Shown here: piece after piece, positions 1-8,813 of the stretch | Layout: every line of letters begins with the position of its first letter | Position numbering within the stretch: position 1 is the first letter of the stretch | Assembly: GCA_016124205.1 (NCBI GenBank) | Contig: WGOD01000001.1 | Coordinates: 248,001 to 312,000, forward strand | Direction of reading: 5' to 3' | DNA length: 64,000 nucleotides | Origin: Alphaproteobacteria bacterium | GTDB taxonomy: Bacteria > Pseudomonadota > Alphaproteobacteria > Caulobacterales > Maricaulaceae | Translations under genes and position numbers: made by a program | The notes under the pieces: model-generated | The model's input: only the letters and a program-made list of their open reading frames with translations | The model's database searches: none | What the model was told of the DNA's origin: nothing

Positions 1-61
1 CATATCCGTCGCCGAATGCGGCAACGATCTTTGGGAATCCTACGAGCGGGCGGGTGAGTGA
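1..61 (+). CDS. ribD: C-terminal end of probable RibD (partial)
   Basis: An open frame enters from the left edge and ends at TGA 59-61, immediately before the ribE ATG at 62. The last residues read ...LWESYERAGE, like the short C-terminal tail of the bifunctional diaminohydroxyphosphoribosylaminopyrimidine deaminase / reductase. The assignment rests mainly on position: ribD precedes ribE in alphaproteobacterial riboflavin operons. Too little is visible to check any motif. Confidence 0.5.
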   Translation, partial: ISVAECGNDLWESYERAGE

Positions 62-673
62 ATGTTCACAGGACTGGTCAGTGCGGTCGGCGAGGTGGTT
101 TCGGTCGAGGCCGGTGATGTGCACCGTTTCGCCGTGCACAGCCCCTATGTGGCCGGTGGCATCGAACTCGGCGCGTCAATCAGTCATGCCGGCGCCTGTT
201 TGACGGTCACGTCTGTCGTCGCAGACGGAGACGGCGCGATCCACACGGTCGAGGTGTCGCCGGAAACGCTGGCGCGCACGACGCTCGGTCAGTGGCGCGA
301 AGGATCGAAGGTCAATCTCGAGCGCTCACTGAAGATGGGCGACGAGCTGGGCGGTCATCTGGTCACCGGGCATGTCGACGGTATCGGCACGGTGCGCGCC
401 ATCGAGCGCGATGGCGAGTGGACCAGGATCGACGTCGCGATACCGGACGCGCTCGCCCGGTTCATCGCCGAAAAGGGCTCGATCGCGGTCGATGGAGTGT
501 CTCTCACCGTGAACGCGGCCGCCGCCGATACGTTCTCGGTCATGATCATCCCGCACACGGCTTCGGTGACGACGCTCGGCGCGTTGAAGCCCGGGGAAGC
601 GGTCAATCTGGAAGTCGACCTGATGGCGCGCTATGCCGCGCGCCTCGCGCAATTTGAAAAGGCCGTGCAGTGA
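62..673 (+). CDS. ribE: riboflavin synthase, alpha subunit
   Basis: Dismutates two 6,7-dimethyl-8-ribityllumazine molecules into riboflavin and a pyrimidinedione in the cytosol. The 203-residue protein starts with the family signature MFTGLVSAVGEV and shows the expected two lumazine-binding repeats: the first contains NLERSLKMGDELGGHLVTGH near residues 86-105, the second GVSLTVNAA near 144-152 and an IIPHT segment near 162. Length matches the family. It starts directly after the upstream stop and its own TGA overlaps the GTG start of ribBA, so translation is probably coupled. No FMN riboswitch can be judged because the operon start lies outside the window. Confidence 0.97.
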   Translation: MFTGLVSAVGEVVSVEAGDVHRFAVHSPYVAGGIELGASISHAGACLTVTSVVADGDGAIHTVEVSPETLARTTLGQWREGSKVNLERSLKMGDELGGHLVTGHVDGIGTVRAIERDGEWTRIDVAIPDALARFIAEKGSIAVDGVSLTVNAAAADTFSVMIIPHTASVTTLGALKPGEAVNLEVDLMARYAARLAQFEKAVQ

Positions 674-1800
674 GCCAGACCTCCGACACGCCGCTCTCGC
701 CCATCGAGGACATTATCGAGGATGCCCGCAACGGGCGGATGTTCATCCTGGTCGATGCCGACGACCGCGAGAATGAGGGCGATCTGGTCATCCCGGCGCA
801 ATTCGCGACGCCGGACGCAGTCAATTTCATGGCCAAGCACGGACGCGGTCTGATCTGCCTGTCGCTGACCGGCGAGCGGGCGAACACGCTCGGTCTCAAA
901 CTGATGAGCTCCGACAACCGCTCGCGCCACCAGACGGCCTTCACCGTCTCCATCGAGGCGCGCGAGGGGATCTCGACCGGGATCTCCGCCCATGACCGCG
1001 CCCGGACAATCTCGGTCGCGACCGATCCGTCGAAAGGCGCGGACGACATCGTCTCGCCGGGTCACGTCTTCCCTCTGGTGGCGCGCGACGGCGGCGTGCT
1101 GGTCCGCGCGGGGCATACCGAAGCGGCGGTGGACGTGTCGCGGCTGGCCGGCCTGGGCCCTGCAGGCGTGATCTGCGAGATCATGAATGAAGACGGTACG
1201 ATGGCCCGCATGCCGGATCTCGTCGCCTTCGCGCAGCTGCACGGGCTGAAGATCGGCACGATCGCGGACCTGATCGCCTATCGCCGCAAGCATGACCGCT
1301 TTATCGAACGGCGGCTGGAAACCCCGTTCGAGAGCCGGTGGGGCGGGGCTTTCGATCTTGTCGTTTTCCGCAACACGATCGACGGCGCGGAACATGTCGC
1401 GCTGGTGAAGGGTAAGCCGAGCGCCAAATCACCGACCCTGGTCCGGATGCACAAGGTCAGCTTCGCCGACGATGTGATCGGCGCGGCGGGTGACCGGTCG
1501 GGTCTCGTGGAAGAGGGTATCCGTGCGCTCACCGCGCATGACGGCCCGGCTGTGATGGTCTGCATCCGGGAAACCAATCCGAATGCCATCATCGAGCGGC
1601 TCGGCGCGGCCCCTGTCGAACCCACCTCGCAGCGCGAGGAGCGCCGCCTGCGCGAATACGGAATCGGCGCGCAGATCCTGCTCGATCTGGGCGTGCGCGA
1701 GATGATCCTCCTGTCCACTGCACCGCAGACGATTGTCGGCCTTGACGGTTACGGCCTGACGGTGAAGGAGGTGCGGGACATCCGCAGCGAGGCTTCATGA
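670..1800 (+). CDS. ribBA: 3,4-dihydroxy-2-butanone-4-phosphate synthase fused to a degenerate GTP cyclohydrolase II domain
   Basis: Makes the four-carbon riboflavin precursor from ribulose 5-phosphate. The N-terminal RibB domain (about 1-210) has the family elements DADDRENEGDL, SSDNRSRHQTAFTVSIEAREG and the HTEAAVD segment. The C-terminal half keeps the end of the GTP cyclohydrolase II fold (YGIGAQILLDLGVREM and VGLDGYGLTV) but lacks the zinc-binding region: where active enzymes have a C...CxC cluster this protein reads HKVSFADDVIGAAGDRSG with no cysteine. It therefore resembles RibB fused to a RibX-like domain, and GTP cyclohydrolase II activity is doubtful. The GTG start at 670 overlaps the ribE stop (GTGA). 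Confidence 0.92.
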   Translation: MSQTSDTPLSPIEDIIEDARNGRMFILVDADDRENEGDLVIPAQFATPDAVNFMAKHGRGLICLSLTGERANTLGLKLMSSDNRSRHQTAFTVSIEAREGISTGISAHDRARTISVATDPSKGADDIVSPGHVFPLVARDGGVLVRAGHTEAAVDVSRLAGLGPAGVICEIMNEDGTMARMPDLVAFAQLHGLKIGTIADLIAYRRKHDRFIERRLETPFESRWGGAFDLVVFRNTIDGAEHVALVKGKPSAKSPTLVRMHKVSFADDVIGAAGDRSGLVEEGIRALTAHDGPAVMVCIRETNPNAIIERLGAAPVEPTSQREERRLREYGIGAQILLDLGVREMILLSTAPQTIVGLDGYGLTVKEVRDIRSEAS

Positions 1801-2222
1801 GACCCCGGATCCTGATCATCACCGCCGTTTTCTATCGCGAGGTGGCCGACGCCCTGACGAAGGGCGCGACCGAAGCGCTGGAAGACTGCGACGTCGACAC
1901 CGCCGAAGTGCCGGGGGCGCTGGAACTGCCCGGGGCGATCACGATCGCCGCGTCGTCCGGCGCTGGCTATGACGGCTATGTCGCGCTCGGCTGCGTCATT
2001 CGCGGCGAGACCAGCCATTACGACTATGTCTGCGGGGAATCCGCGCGCGGCCTGATGGATCTGTCGCTGATGGGCGTGCCGGTCGGGAACGGCATCCTGA
2101 CGGTGGAGAACCGCGACCAGGCGATGGAACGCGCCGTGAAGCGCAACAAGGGCGCCGCGGCGGCGCATGCCGTCCTGTCGCTGATCGCGCTGCGCGCCCG
2201 GTTCGAGGCGGCCAATGACTGA
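1797..2222 (+). CDS. ribH: 6,7-dimethyl-8-ribityllumazine synthase
   Basis: Condenses the ribBA product with the pyrimidine intermediate, the penultimate riboflavin step, usually as a multimeric shell. The 141-residue protein has the signature segments EVPGALELPGA (near 36-47), GCVIRGETSHYDYVC (near 64-79) and PVGNGILTVENRDQA (near 91-106). The catalytic His of the family falls in the HYDYV segment. The ATG overlaps the ribBA stop by 4 nt (ATGA), and its own end overlaps nusB by 8 nt, so the genes are one translation-coupled operon. Confidence 0.96.
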   Translation: MRPRILIITAVFYREVADALTKGATEALEDCDVDTAEVPGALELPGAITIAASSGAGYDGYVALGCVIRGETSHYDYVCGESARGLMDLSLMGVPVGNGILTVENRDQAMERAVKRNKGAAAAHAVLSLIALRARFEAAND

Positions 2223-2703
2223 TCGCAAGGAAACCGACAGCGAGGAACGCGCGCGCCTTCGCGCAGCATCACGTCTCGCGGCGGTCCAGGCGCTCTACCA
2301 GATGGATCTGTCCGGGCGCGGCGCGAAGGCCGTGGCCGACGAATTCCTTGAAGTCCGCTTCCGCGAGGAGGGCGCCGAGCGCCCGATCGTCGAGGCGGAT
2401 GAAGACCTGTTCTCCGACATCCTGTCCGGCGTCGTCGCGACGCAGGCGGAGATCGACGGCGCGGTGAAAGACGCGCTGGCGAAAGGCTGGACCCTGCCGC
2501 GCCTCGACGCCACCGTGCGGGCGATCCTGCGCTGCGGGGCCTATGAGCTGATGAAGCGGCCGGACGTGCCGGCGCGTGTCGTGATCGACCAGTATGTCGA
2601 TGTCGCGCACGCCTTCTTCGAAGGCCCGGAGCCGGGCTTCGTCAATGCGGCGCTCGACACCTGCGCGCGCAAGGTCCGCGCCGACGAGCTGAAAGCGAAA
2701 TAG
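2215..2703 (+). CDS. nusB: transcription antitermination factor NusB
   Basis: RNA-binding antitermination factor that acts with S10 (NusE) on rRNA operons. The 162-residue all-helical protein has the NusB pattern: ASRLAAVQALYQMDLSG at 18-34, and near the C terminus LDATVRAILRCGAYELM followed by VVIDQYVDVAHAFF and FVNAALD. It starts inside the end of ribH (8 nt overlap, ATGACTGA). The position after ribH is the usual one in Proteobacteria. Confidence 0.95.
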   Translation: MTDRKETDSEERARLRAASRLAAVQALYQMDLSGRGAKAVADEFLEVRFREEGAERPIVEADEDLFSDILSGVVATQAEIDGAVKDALAKGWTLPRLDATVRAILRCGAYELMKRPDVPARVVIDQYVDVAHAFFEGPEPGFVNAALDTCARKVRADELKAK

Positions 2704-2704
2704 C

Positions 2705-3682
2705 TTGAACGAATTCGGCTTCATCCGGGACAGGCTGGCGGCACTGAGCCGCGGTTTTCCCGGTGCGCTGGACCTGAAGGACGATGCGGCGCTGCTGTCC
2801 TGCGGGCCGGACGAGGAGATCGTCCTGACGCAGGACATGCTCGTCGCCGGCGTGCATTTCCTCGACACCGACCCGGCCGACCTCGTGGCGCGCAAGGCGC
2901 TCAGGGTGAACCTGTCCGATCTCGCCGCGATGGGCGCGATGCCGGTCGCCGTCATGACGTCCGTGGCCTGGCCGCGCGACGGCGGCGAGGCGCTGCGCGA
3001 GGACTGGGTGCGGGGGCTGGCCGAGGACCTGAATGGCGCTGAACTGCCGCTGATCGGCGGCGACACCACCGTCACGCCCGGCCCGTGGACGATGACGATC
3101 ACGGCGATCGGAAAGACGCCGAAGGGCCAGGCCCTGACGCGGTCCGGAGCCAAGCCTGGCGATCTGGTCTGCGTCACCGGTACGATCGGCGATGCGGGGC
3201 TGGGTCTGAAAGTCCTTCAGGGTGAGATAGGTCTGTCCGACGGATCTCGCGATTTCGTCGCCACACGCTACCGCGTCCCGGCGCCCAGGCTCGAAATGGG
3301 TCTGGCCCTGCGCGGCAAGGCAACCGCCTGTATCGATATCTCGGATGGGCTTCTGGCCGATGCCGGGCATATCGCCGCCGCGAGCGGTGTGGGGCTGACG
3401 CTCAATCTCGGGGATCTGCCGCGCTCCGACGCCGCTGCGGAATGGCTCGGCGACCAGGGTGATCTTGATGCGGCGCTGATCACGCTCGCGGGCGCGGGCG
3501 ATGACTACGAATTGCTCTTCACCCTGCCGCCGGAGGCATTCGACGCGGCCTATATGGCGGCGCTGCAGGCGGGGGTACGGCTGACGCAGATCGGCGAGGT
3601 GACCGAGGGGGAAGGCGTTACCGCGCTTGGCATGACCGGCGAGATGCTTTCAATCGAAACGGCCGGCTTCACCCATTTTTGA
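2705..3682 (+). CDS. thiL: thiamine-monophosphate kinase
   Basis: Phosphorylates thiamine monophosphate to the active cofactor TPP. Motifs of the PurM/ThiL fold are present: LKDDAALL near 23-30, LTQDMLVAGVHF near 41-52, NLSDLAAMGA near 69-78, IGGDTT near 117-122 and DISDGLLADAGHIAA near 210-224. Length 325 is normal. The start is taken as TTG 2705, one base after the nusB stop, because no ATG or GTG lies between that stop and the conserved N terminus. Downstream of nusB, as in many Proteobacteria. Confidence 0.93.
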   Translation: MNEFGFIRDRLAALSRGFPGALDLKDDAALLSCGPDEEIVLTQDMLVAGVHFLDTDPADLVARKALRVNLSDLAAMGAMPVAVMTSVAWPRDGGEALREDWVRGLAEDLNGAELPLIGGDTTVTPGPWTMTITAIGKTPKGQALTRSGAKPGDLVCVTGTIGDAGLGLKVLQGEIGLSDGSRDFVATRYRVPAPRLEMGLALRGKATACIDISDGLLADAGHIAAASGVGLTLNLGDLPRSDAAAEWLGDQGDLDAALITLAGAGDDYELLFTLPPEAFDAAYMAALQAGVRLTQIGEVTEGEGVTALGMTGEMLSIETAGFTHF

Positions 3683-3720
3683 CCCCTTCATGCCTATGCT
3701 GCGCGCGGATGGAGGTGTTC

Positions 3721-4329
3721 ATGCGCGTTTCGGCTCTCGCTTTGGCGTTCGCTTCGGCAGTTTGCCTGACCGCTCCGGCCTTTGCCGGAGGCGGTGGAGG
3801 TGGCGGCGGCGGCGGGTCCGGTTCGGGCTCGAGCGCCGGCAACCGCATCCAGGCGGGCTTCACCATCGGCGAAGACGGCACGATCTCGACCGGTTCCGGG
3901 AATTCCGGCGGTCATGGCGCGCCAGCCGATGACGGTCATGGTGCTCCGGCGGCCGATGACGGCCATGGCGCGCCGTCCGGCAGCGCCGGGGAAGGCATCG
4001 CCGACGACAATCCGCGCATGATCGCTCTGCCCACACTCGTGGTGCCGCTCAGCCGCGACAACCACCTGACCGGCTATGGATTCGTGACCTTGCGCTTCGT
4101 CGTCGCCAGCGGCTTCGACCACTGGGACATTCGCGAGCACGCGCATTTTGCGCTCGACCGGTTGATCCGGTCCAGTCACAGCCATTCGATCGCGACCGCT
4201 GACGGGCTCAATATCGACCCGGTGCGCGCCGAGGAAGTCTGGCGGGAGGCGCTGTCGGCCGAATTCGGCGAAGGCGTGGTCGATACGCTCAGCTTCGAAG
4301 TGCCGGATATCCGCCGCGTCGGGCGGTAG
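3721..4329 (+). CDS. exported Gly- and His-repeat protein, unknown function
   Basis: A probable Sec signal peptide (MRVSALALAFASAVCLTAPAFA) is followed by a run of ten glycines and a Ser/Gly linker. Three near-perfect copies of a (D)DGHGAP unit lie around 3910-3985. The C-terminal half (about 110-202) is a compact predicted globular domain containing FDHWDIREHAHFALDRLIR. The histidine-rich repeat suggests metal binding or a flexible spacer, but this is inference. ATG 3721 is chosen because it puts the signal peptide at the N terminus; upstream in-frame starts add a Cys-rich, non-signal extension. Confidence 0.7.
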   Translation: MRVSALALAFASAVCLTAPAFAGGGGGGGGGGSGSGSSAGNRIQAGFTIGEDGTISTGSGNSGGHGAPADDGHGAPAADDGHGAPSGSAGEGIADDNPRMIALPTLVVPLSRDNHLTGYGFVTLRFVVASGFDHWDIREHAHFALDRLIRSSHSHSIATADGLNIDPVRAEEVWREALSAEFGEGVVDTLSFEVPDIRRVGR

Positions 4330-4395
4330 GGCGAATAATTTCTTGCGATCAACTGCCAGTTGTCGAAACTCGCTTCTCGTAGCCGAGGGTACGAG

Positions 4396-4587
4396 ATGAA
4401 AAAGCATCATGTTGTTGCGCTGGTCGCCGGGATCGTTGCTGCGGCTGGTTTTGTTGCCTTCAATTTCAATCAGCCCGGGATCATGGCCACGCTCTTCTTC
4501 GGGTCGCTTTTGGGCCTTTTCACATTTGTCGGAGTCCTGATGGCTCAGATCCAAGCGGGAGCTGGCGAAGATGAGGCAGAGGACTGA
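4396..4587 (+). CDS. small membrane protein, two predicted TM segments
   Basis: The 63-residue protein starts MKKHHVVALVAGIVAAAGFVAF and has two hydrophobic stretches (about 5-24 and 31-52) and an acidic tail GEDEAED. The basic N terminus and the short loop fit a two-helix inner-membrane protein. An upstream TTG at 4360 is in frame but would add a polar extension before the first helix, so the ATG is preferred. No family recognised. Confidence 0.5.
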   Translation: MKKHHVVALVAGIVAAAGFVAFNFNQPGIMATLFFGSLLGLFTFVGVLMAQIQAGAGEDEAED

Positions 4588-4641
4588 CCCAACAAGGCGT
4601 GGTCAGCTTGCTCAACCGGCAGCGGAGCGTATGCTTCGCGC

Positions 4642-5043
4642 ATGCTCTGGTTCGCGATATTCCTGATCGCATCGGGCGTGGGTGACGCTCCGGTTCAGCC
4701 GGTTGAGGAACCGAGCTGGTTCCGTGATGTCGAGATTGTTCGCGTTGAGCGAGCGACCGCCGGGAGCGGCGTGTTTGCCATCTGCCACCGTGTGGAGGGT
4801 CACATGACGTCGCTCGAGCAGGTCGTCACATTCTATCGTCTCAGTATGTCGCCGCAGGAGGACGTTCTGCCGCAACCCGAAGCGGTTTGTGATCTCTCGG
4901 CACGGCAATCCTCATTCTGCGAGATTGCACCCGAGGGAAATCCGCCAGAGTCCCATCTTCTGTTGGGAGAGTTCCATTGCGGACCGGATCGCAGGATGCG
5001 TTCGGAAACCGGAACGACCAGCCTGATGGCGACCGGACAATAA
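4642..5043 (+). CDS. hypothetical secreted protein
   Basis: 133 residues, beginning with a short hydrophobic segment MLWFAIFLIASGVGDA that looks like a signal peptide. The rest contains six cysteines with no recognised metal motif (ICHRVEG, AVCDLS, FCEIAP, FHCGPD). They could form disulfides in the periplasm. No family recognised. The moderate confidence rests on codon bias and the signal-like N terminus. Confidence 0.45.
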   Translation: MLWFAIFLIASGVGDAPVQPVEEPSWFRDVEIVRVERATAGSGVFAICHRVEGHMTSLEQVVTFYRLSMSPQEDVLPQPEAVCDLSARQSSFCEIAPEGNPPESHLLLGEFHCGPDRRMRSETGTTSLMATGQ

Positions 5044-5059
5044 TAATACCGCAACTTAC

Positions 5060-5090
5060 GGAATGACTGGATGGCCCAGAAAGTCATTCC
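5060..5090. repeat. inverted repeat, 9-bp arms
   Basis: Arms GGAATGACT (5060-5068) and AGTCATTCC (5082-5090) flank a 13-nt loop, 17 nt after the stop of the preceding gene and about 210 nt before hppA. No T-tract follows, so it is not a standard intrinsic terminator. It could be an RNA hairpin in the hppA leader or a protein-binding site. The rest of the 5044-5302 gap shows nothing I recognise. Confidence 0.45.
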
Positions 5091-5302
5091 GGACCGAGGC
5101 CTTTCAGGTCGCGCCGCGCGGTAGAATTTCCCGCAACTGACATTCCCCGAGCGGCCCGCCACGCCTTTTGTTGCGTGCTCCAAGGCCTTCGGCCATATTC
5201 CGGCCCTCTTTGGGAGGGGGTGCACTGATTCACGTATCGGTGCGGACCGGGGAGGTGCCCTCTCTCATTCCTGAAGAACGAGCGGGGAGCATAGCTCAGG
5301 AC

Positions 5303-7465
5303 ATGACACTCATTCTGGTAATCGTCGCCGGACTGCTGGCCGTTGTTTACGGCATCTGGCAGAGCCGTGCGATCCTGTCGGCGAGCGCCGGCAACGACAA
5401 GATGAAAGAGATCGCCGCGGCGATCCAGGAAGGCGCCAACGCCTATCTGAAGCGCCAGTACATGACGATCGGCATCGTGGGTGCCGTGATCTTCGTCATC
5501 GTCTTCCTGCTTCTGGGCTGGCAGGTGGCGCTCGGCTTCCTGATCGGTGCGGTGTTGTCCGGCGCGGCCGGCTTCATCGGCATGCTGATCTCGGTGCGCG
5601 CCAATGTCCGCACGACCGAAGCGGCCTCGAAGTCGCTGGCCGGCGGCCTGTCGATGGCGTTCCGGTCGGGTGCCGTCACGGGCATGCTCGTGGCCGGTCT
5701 CGCGCTTCTGGGCGTCGCGGTCTACTACTATCTCCTGACCAATGTGCTGCCGGTTCCGACCGAGCGCACGGTGATCGACGCGCTCGTGGCCCTCGGCTTC
5801 GGTGCCTCGCTGATCTCCATCTTCGCCCGTCTCGGCGGCGGTATCTTCACCAAGGGTGCGGATGTCGGCGGCGACATGGTCGGCAAGGTGGAAGCTGGCA
5901 TCCCGGAAGACGATCCCCGCAATGCCGCGACCATCGCGGACAATGTCGGCGACAATGTCGGCGACTGCGCGGGCATGGCAGCCGACCTGTTCGAAACCTA
6001 CGCCGTGACCATCGTCGCCACGATGGTGCTGGCCTCGATCTTCTTCACCGGTGGTGAGGCGACGGCGATGATGCTGTTGCCGCTGGCGATCGGCGGGGTC
6101 TGCATCGTGACCTCGATCATCGGCACCTTCTTCGTGAAGCTCGGCAAGTCGAACAACATCATGAACGCCCTCTACAAGGGCTTCGTGGTCTCGGCGGTGC
6201 TGTCGCTGTTCGCGATCGGCGGGCTGATCTACCAGACGGTCGGCTTCGACACCGTGTTCACGACCGGTGCCGGTCTCGAAATCACCGGTATGGAACTCTT
6301 CCTGTGCGGTGTGATCGGTCTGGTCGTTACCGGCCTGATCATCTGGATCACCGAATACTATACCGGCGTCAGCGCGCGTCCGGTCCGTTCGGTGGCCCAG
6401 GCTTCGGTCTCCGGTCACGGCACGAACGTGATCCAGGGTCTGGCCGTGTCGCTCGAAGCGACCGCGCTGCCGGCGCTCGTGATCATCGCGGGCATCATCA
6501 CCACCTATGTGCTGGCGGGCCTGTTCGGCATCGCCATCGCGGTGACGACGATGCTGGCGCTGGCGGGCATGGTCGTGGCGCTCGACGCCTTTGGTCCGGT
6601 CACCGACAACGCGGGCGGCATCGCCGAAATGGCGGGTCTGCCGGAAGAGGTGCGGAACACGACCGACGCGCTCGACGCTGTGGGCAACACCACGAAGGCC
6701 GTCACCAAGGGCTATGCGATCGGTTCGGCGGGCCTCGGCGCGCTGGTGCTGTTCGCGGCCTACACGGCCGATATCGAGCACTTCATCGACACCGCAACTG
6801 AAGGCAGCTTCTTCTCCGGCCTGATTTATGGCGGAACGGAAGTCGCGGCGAATGTCGTGAACTTCTCGCTGTCCAACCCGTATGTCGTCGTCGGCCTTCT
6901 GTTTGGCGGTCTTCTGCCCTTCCTGTTCGGCGGCATGTCGATGATGGCGGTGGGCCGCGCGGCGCAGTCGGTCGTGGTCGAGGTGCGCCGTCAGTTCCGC
7001 GAAATTCCGGGCATCATGGATTTCACGGCCAAGCCGGACTACGGCAAGGCGGTTGACCTGCTGACCAAGGCGGCGATCCGGGAAATGATTATTCCGTCGC
7101 TGCTGCCGGTGCTGTCGCCGATCGTGCTGTTCGCCGTCATCTGGGGTATTGCCGGTGTCGGCCCGGCCCTGTCGGCCGTCGGCGCGATGCTGCTCGGCGT
7201 GATCGTCACCGGCCTGTTCGTCGCCATCTCGATGACGTCGGGCGGTGGTGCATGGGACAATGCCAAGAAGGCGATCGAGGACGGCTTCACCGACTCCGAC
7301 GGTGTCCTCCACGAGAAGGGTTCCGATGCCCACAAGGCGGCGGTGACCGGCGATACGGTCGGCGATCCCTACAAGGATACGGCCGGTCCGGCGGTGAACC
7401 CGATGATCAAGATCACGAACATCGTGGCCCTGCTCATGCTGGCGGTTCTGGCCAACTTCGCCTGA
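5303..7465 (+). CDS. hppA: K+-independent membrane-bound proton-translocating pyrophosphatase
   Basis: Hydrolyses pyrophosphate and pumps protons across the inner membrane. The 720-residue protein is almost entirely hydrophobic helices (about 16 expected). The catalytic loops are intact: [14 protein letters not shown], the double [19 protein letters not shown] loop and [19 protein letters not shown] near the C terminus. The [10 protein letters not shown] segment carries Lys where K+-dependent enzymes have Ala, which marks the K+-independent subclass. ATG 5303 is chosen because [10 protein letters not shown] starts the first TM helix; the longer upstream frame is polar and unlike the family. 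A strong terminator follows. Confidence 0.97.
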   Translation: MTLILVIVAGLLAVVYGIWQSRAILSASAGNDKMKEIAAAIQEGANAYLKRQYMTIGIVGAVIFVIVFLLLGWQVALGFLIGAVLSGAAGFIGMLISVRANVRTTEAASKSLAGGLSMAFRSGAVTGMLVAGLALLGVAVYYYLLTNVLPVPTERTVIDALVALGFGASLISIFARLGGGIFTKGADVGGDMVGKVEAGIPEDDPRNAATIADNVGDNVGDCAGMAADLFETYAVTIVATMVLASIFFTGGEATAMMLLPLAIGGVCIVTSIIGTFFVKLGKSNNIMNALYKGFVVSAVLSLFAIGGLIYQTVGFDTVFTTGAGLEITGMELFLCGVIGLVVTGLIIWITEYYTGVSARPVRSVAQASVSGHGTNVIQGLAVSLEATALPALVIIAGIITTYVLAGLFGIAIAVTTMLALAGMVVALDAFGPVTDNAGGIAEMAGLPEEVRNTTDALDAVGNTTKAVTKGYAIGSAGLGALVLFAAYTADIEHFIDTATEGSFFSGLIYGGTEVAANVVNFSLSNPYVVVGLLFGGLLPFLFGGMSMMAVGRAAQSVVVEVRRQFREIPGIMDFTAKPDYGKAVDLLTKAAIREMIIPSLLPVLSPIVLFAVIWGIAGVGPALSAVGAMLLGVIVTGLFVAISMTSGGGAWDNAKKAIEDGFTDSDGVLHEKGSDAHKAAVTGDTVGDPYKDTAGPAVNPMIKITNIVALLMLAVLANFA

Positions 7466-7487
7466 TCCGGCGTCCAGCCGAAACGAG

Positions 7488-7517
7488 AAAGCCCCGGCCT
7501 TGCGCCGGGGCTTTTTT
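7488..7517 (+). terminator. intrinsic terminator of hppA
   Basis: AAGCCCCGGC, a short loop and GCCGGGGCTT form a GC-rich stem followed by a run of T, 22 nt after the hppA stop. Orientation fits hppA transcription. Confidence 0.9.
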
Positions 7518-7543
7518 GTTGGCGCTACCGGATGCGCAAATGA

Positions 7544-7577
7544 AAAGGCCCCGGACACCGCCGGGGCCTGATCTTTT
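7544..7577 (-). terminator. intrinsic terminator of bamE
   Basis: AGGCCCCGG and CCGGGGCCT arms. Read on the minus strand the stem is followed by TTTT. It lies 17 nt past the bamE stop, so the two convergent genes each have their own terminator. Confidence 0.8.
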
Positions 7578-7593
7578 GATTGTCCGGAGGGAC

Positions 7594-8085
7594 CTACTGG
7601 TCGCGGCGGGGACCGCCAGCGCCGCCCGGCAGGTTTTCTTCGCCAGTGAAGGAACCGGCCGGCAGACGGCCGATATTGCCGAGGACCTGTTCGAGGAATG
7701 TCAGCTCGCGGCCACGGGTCGGTGTTTCACGGCGCACGAGGTTCACCCGGCGGCCGTCGTCCAGCCCGTACTCCTCGACCGCCGTCACCATGCCGGCATC
7801 GTCGAACTCGACGGCCAGGATGCGGCGCTCGCGCGTTTGCGGCAGCTGGTAGGCCAGCGTCTCGCGCGTGGTGGAGATGTAATACCAGGTATCATCCTCG
7901 AAGACGCCAACGGTCGAAGGATTGCCGAGCCGTGACAAGAGGCTCGACTGGGTATCCTGACCGGGCGTGATGACCGGCGTTTCGCCATTCACATAGGCAT
8001 AGCCATGGTTACGCAGCGTCGGGGTGCAGGCGGCGAGACCGGCTGCACACAGGGCGATCGCGGCGGCAAAACGGGTACGGGTCAT
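7594..8085 (-). CDS. bamE: outer membrane protein assembly lipoprotein BamE (SmpA/OmlA)
   Basis: Small lipoprotein of the BAM complex that inserts beta-barrel proteins in the outer membrane. The 163-residue precursor has a signal peptide ending in lipobox L17-A-A-C20. The BamE core follows: PGQDTQSSLLSRLGNPSTVGVFEDDTWYY (here shown in parts: SRLGNPST, DDTWYYIS), then ERRILAVEFDDAGMV and VEEYGL. An additional C-terminal Gly/Pro-rich tail is present. It is divergent from the bc1 chaperone gene, the usual alphaproteobacterial arrangement. Confidence 0.88.
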   Translation of the reverse strand: MTRTRFAAAIALCAAGLAACTPTLRNHGYAYVNGETPVITPGQDTQSSLLSRLGNPSTVGVFEDDTWYYISTTRETLAYQLPQTRERRILAVEFDDAGMVTAVEEYGLDDGRRVNLVRRETPTRGRELTFLEQVLGNIGRLPAGSFTGEENLPGGAGGPRRDQ

Positions 8086-8185
8086 ACGAACTTGTCCTGT
8101 CTTCGGGGCACGCGGTGTGTCCGCGCGTTGACCTAGCCGGGCGCGACCTTAGCTTCAAGTCCCGCGATTGAGGAGAGGGGGCTGC

Positions 8186-8734
8186 ATGTTCGGCTCACTG
8201 AAACGCCGGAAGGCCCAGAAGGAACGCGCCGAGGCGCTCTACTGGGCGTGTGTCGAACAGGCGAGATCGCCTGAATTCTATGCCGATCTGGGGGTTCCCG
8301 ACACGCTCGAGGGCCGGTTCGAACTGATCACGCTGCATACCGGCCTCCTGATCCGCCGGCTCAATGCCGAAGGCGAGACCGGCAAAGCCGTCGCGCAGGA
8401 CGTGTTCGACGCCATGTTCCGCGAGCTTGATTCGGCGCTGCGCGAGATGGCCGTCGGCGACATGAGCGTCGGCAAGAAGATCAAGGCGATGGGCGAGGCC
8501 TTCTACGGCCGCATGAAGGCCTATGACGACGGGCTGACGGCAGGCGATCCGCGCCAGCTCGATGCGCCCTTTGCCCGCAATCTGCTGGGCGAGGGAGCGA
8601 ATGATGCGGACGCCCGTCCGCTGTCGGATTATGCCATCACGGTACAGGCATCGCTGGCCGGCCAGGAGGGCGAGACACTGATGTTCCGCGGGCTTCCTCA
8701 ATTCCCTGCCGTCCCGGTGCGGGCGGGCGCTTGA
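8186..8734 (+). CDS. ubiquinol-cytochrome c chaperone family protein
   Basis: Homolog of mitochondrial Cbp3/UQCC1, an assembly factor for cytochrome b of complex III. The 182-residue helical protein has the family core: YWACVEQARSPEFYADLGVPD near 18-38, GRFELITLHTGLLIRRL near 41-57, and GDMSVGKKIKAMGEAFYGRMKAY near 93-115. ATG 8186 is preferred because a purine-rich Shine-Dalgarno (GAGGAGAGGG) lies just upstream. Position between bamE and plsX is conserved in alphaproteobacteria. Confidence 0.88.
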   Translation: MFGSLKRRKAQKERAEALYWACVEQARSPEFYADLGVPDTLEGRFELITLHTGLLIRRLNAEGETGKAVAQDVFDAMFRELDSALREMAVGDMSVGKKIKAMGEAFYGRMKAYDDGLTAGDPRQLDAPFARNLLGEGANDADARPLSDYAITVQASLAGQEGETLMFRGLPQFPAVPVRAGA

Positions 8735-8813
8735 ATCCGGTCTCTCTTCGGCTAAGGTCCGCGCGACGCCGGGGCCGATGCCTCGCCACACCGTCAACAG
8801 CCGGACCTTCCTG

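Noticed and set aside
1-61. FMN riboswitch for the riboflavin operon
   Set aside because: The operon start is outside the window; nothing visible to test.
5084-7558. 824-residue minus-strand frame opposite hppA
   Set aside because: Arg/His/Asp-rich shadow of a GC-rich gene; no start signals and no family resemblance, while hppA is unmistakable.
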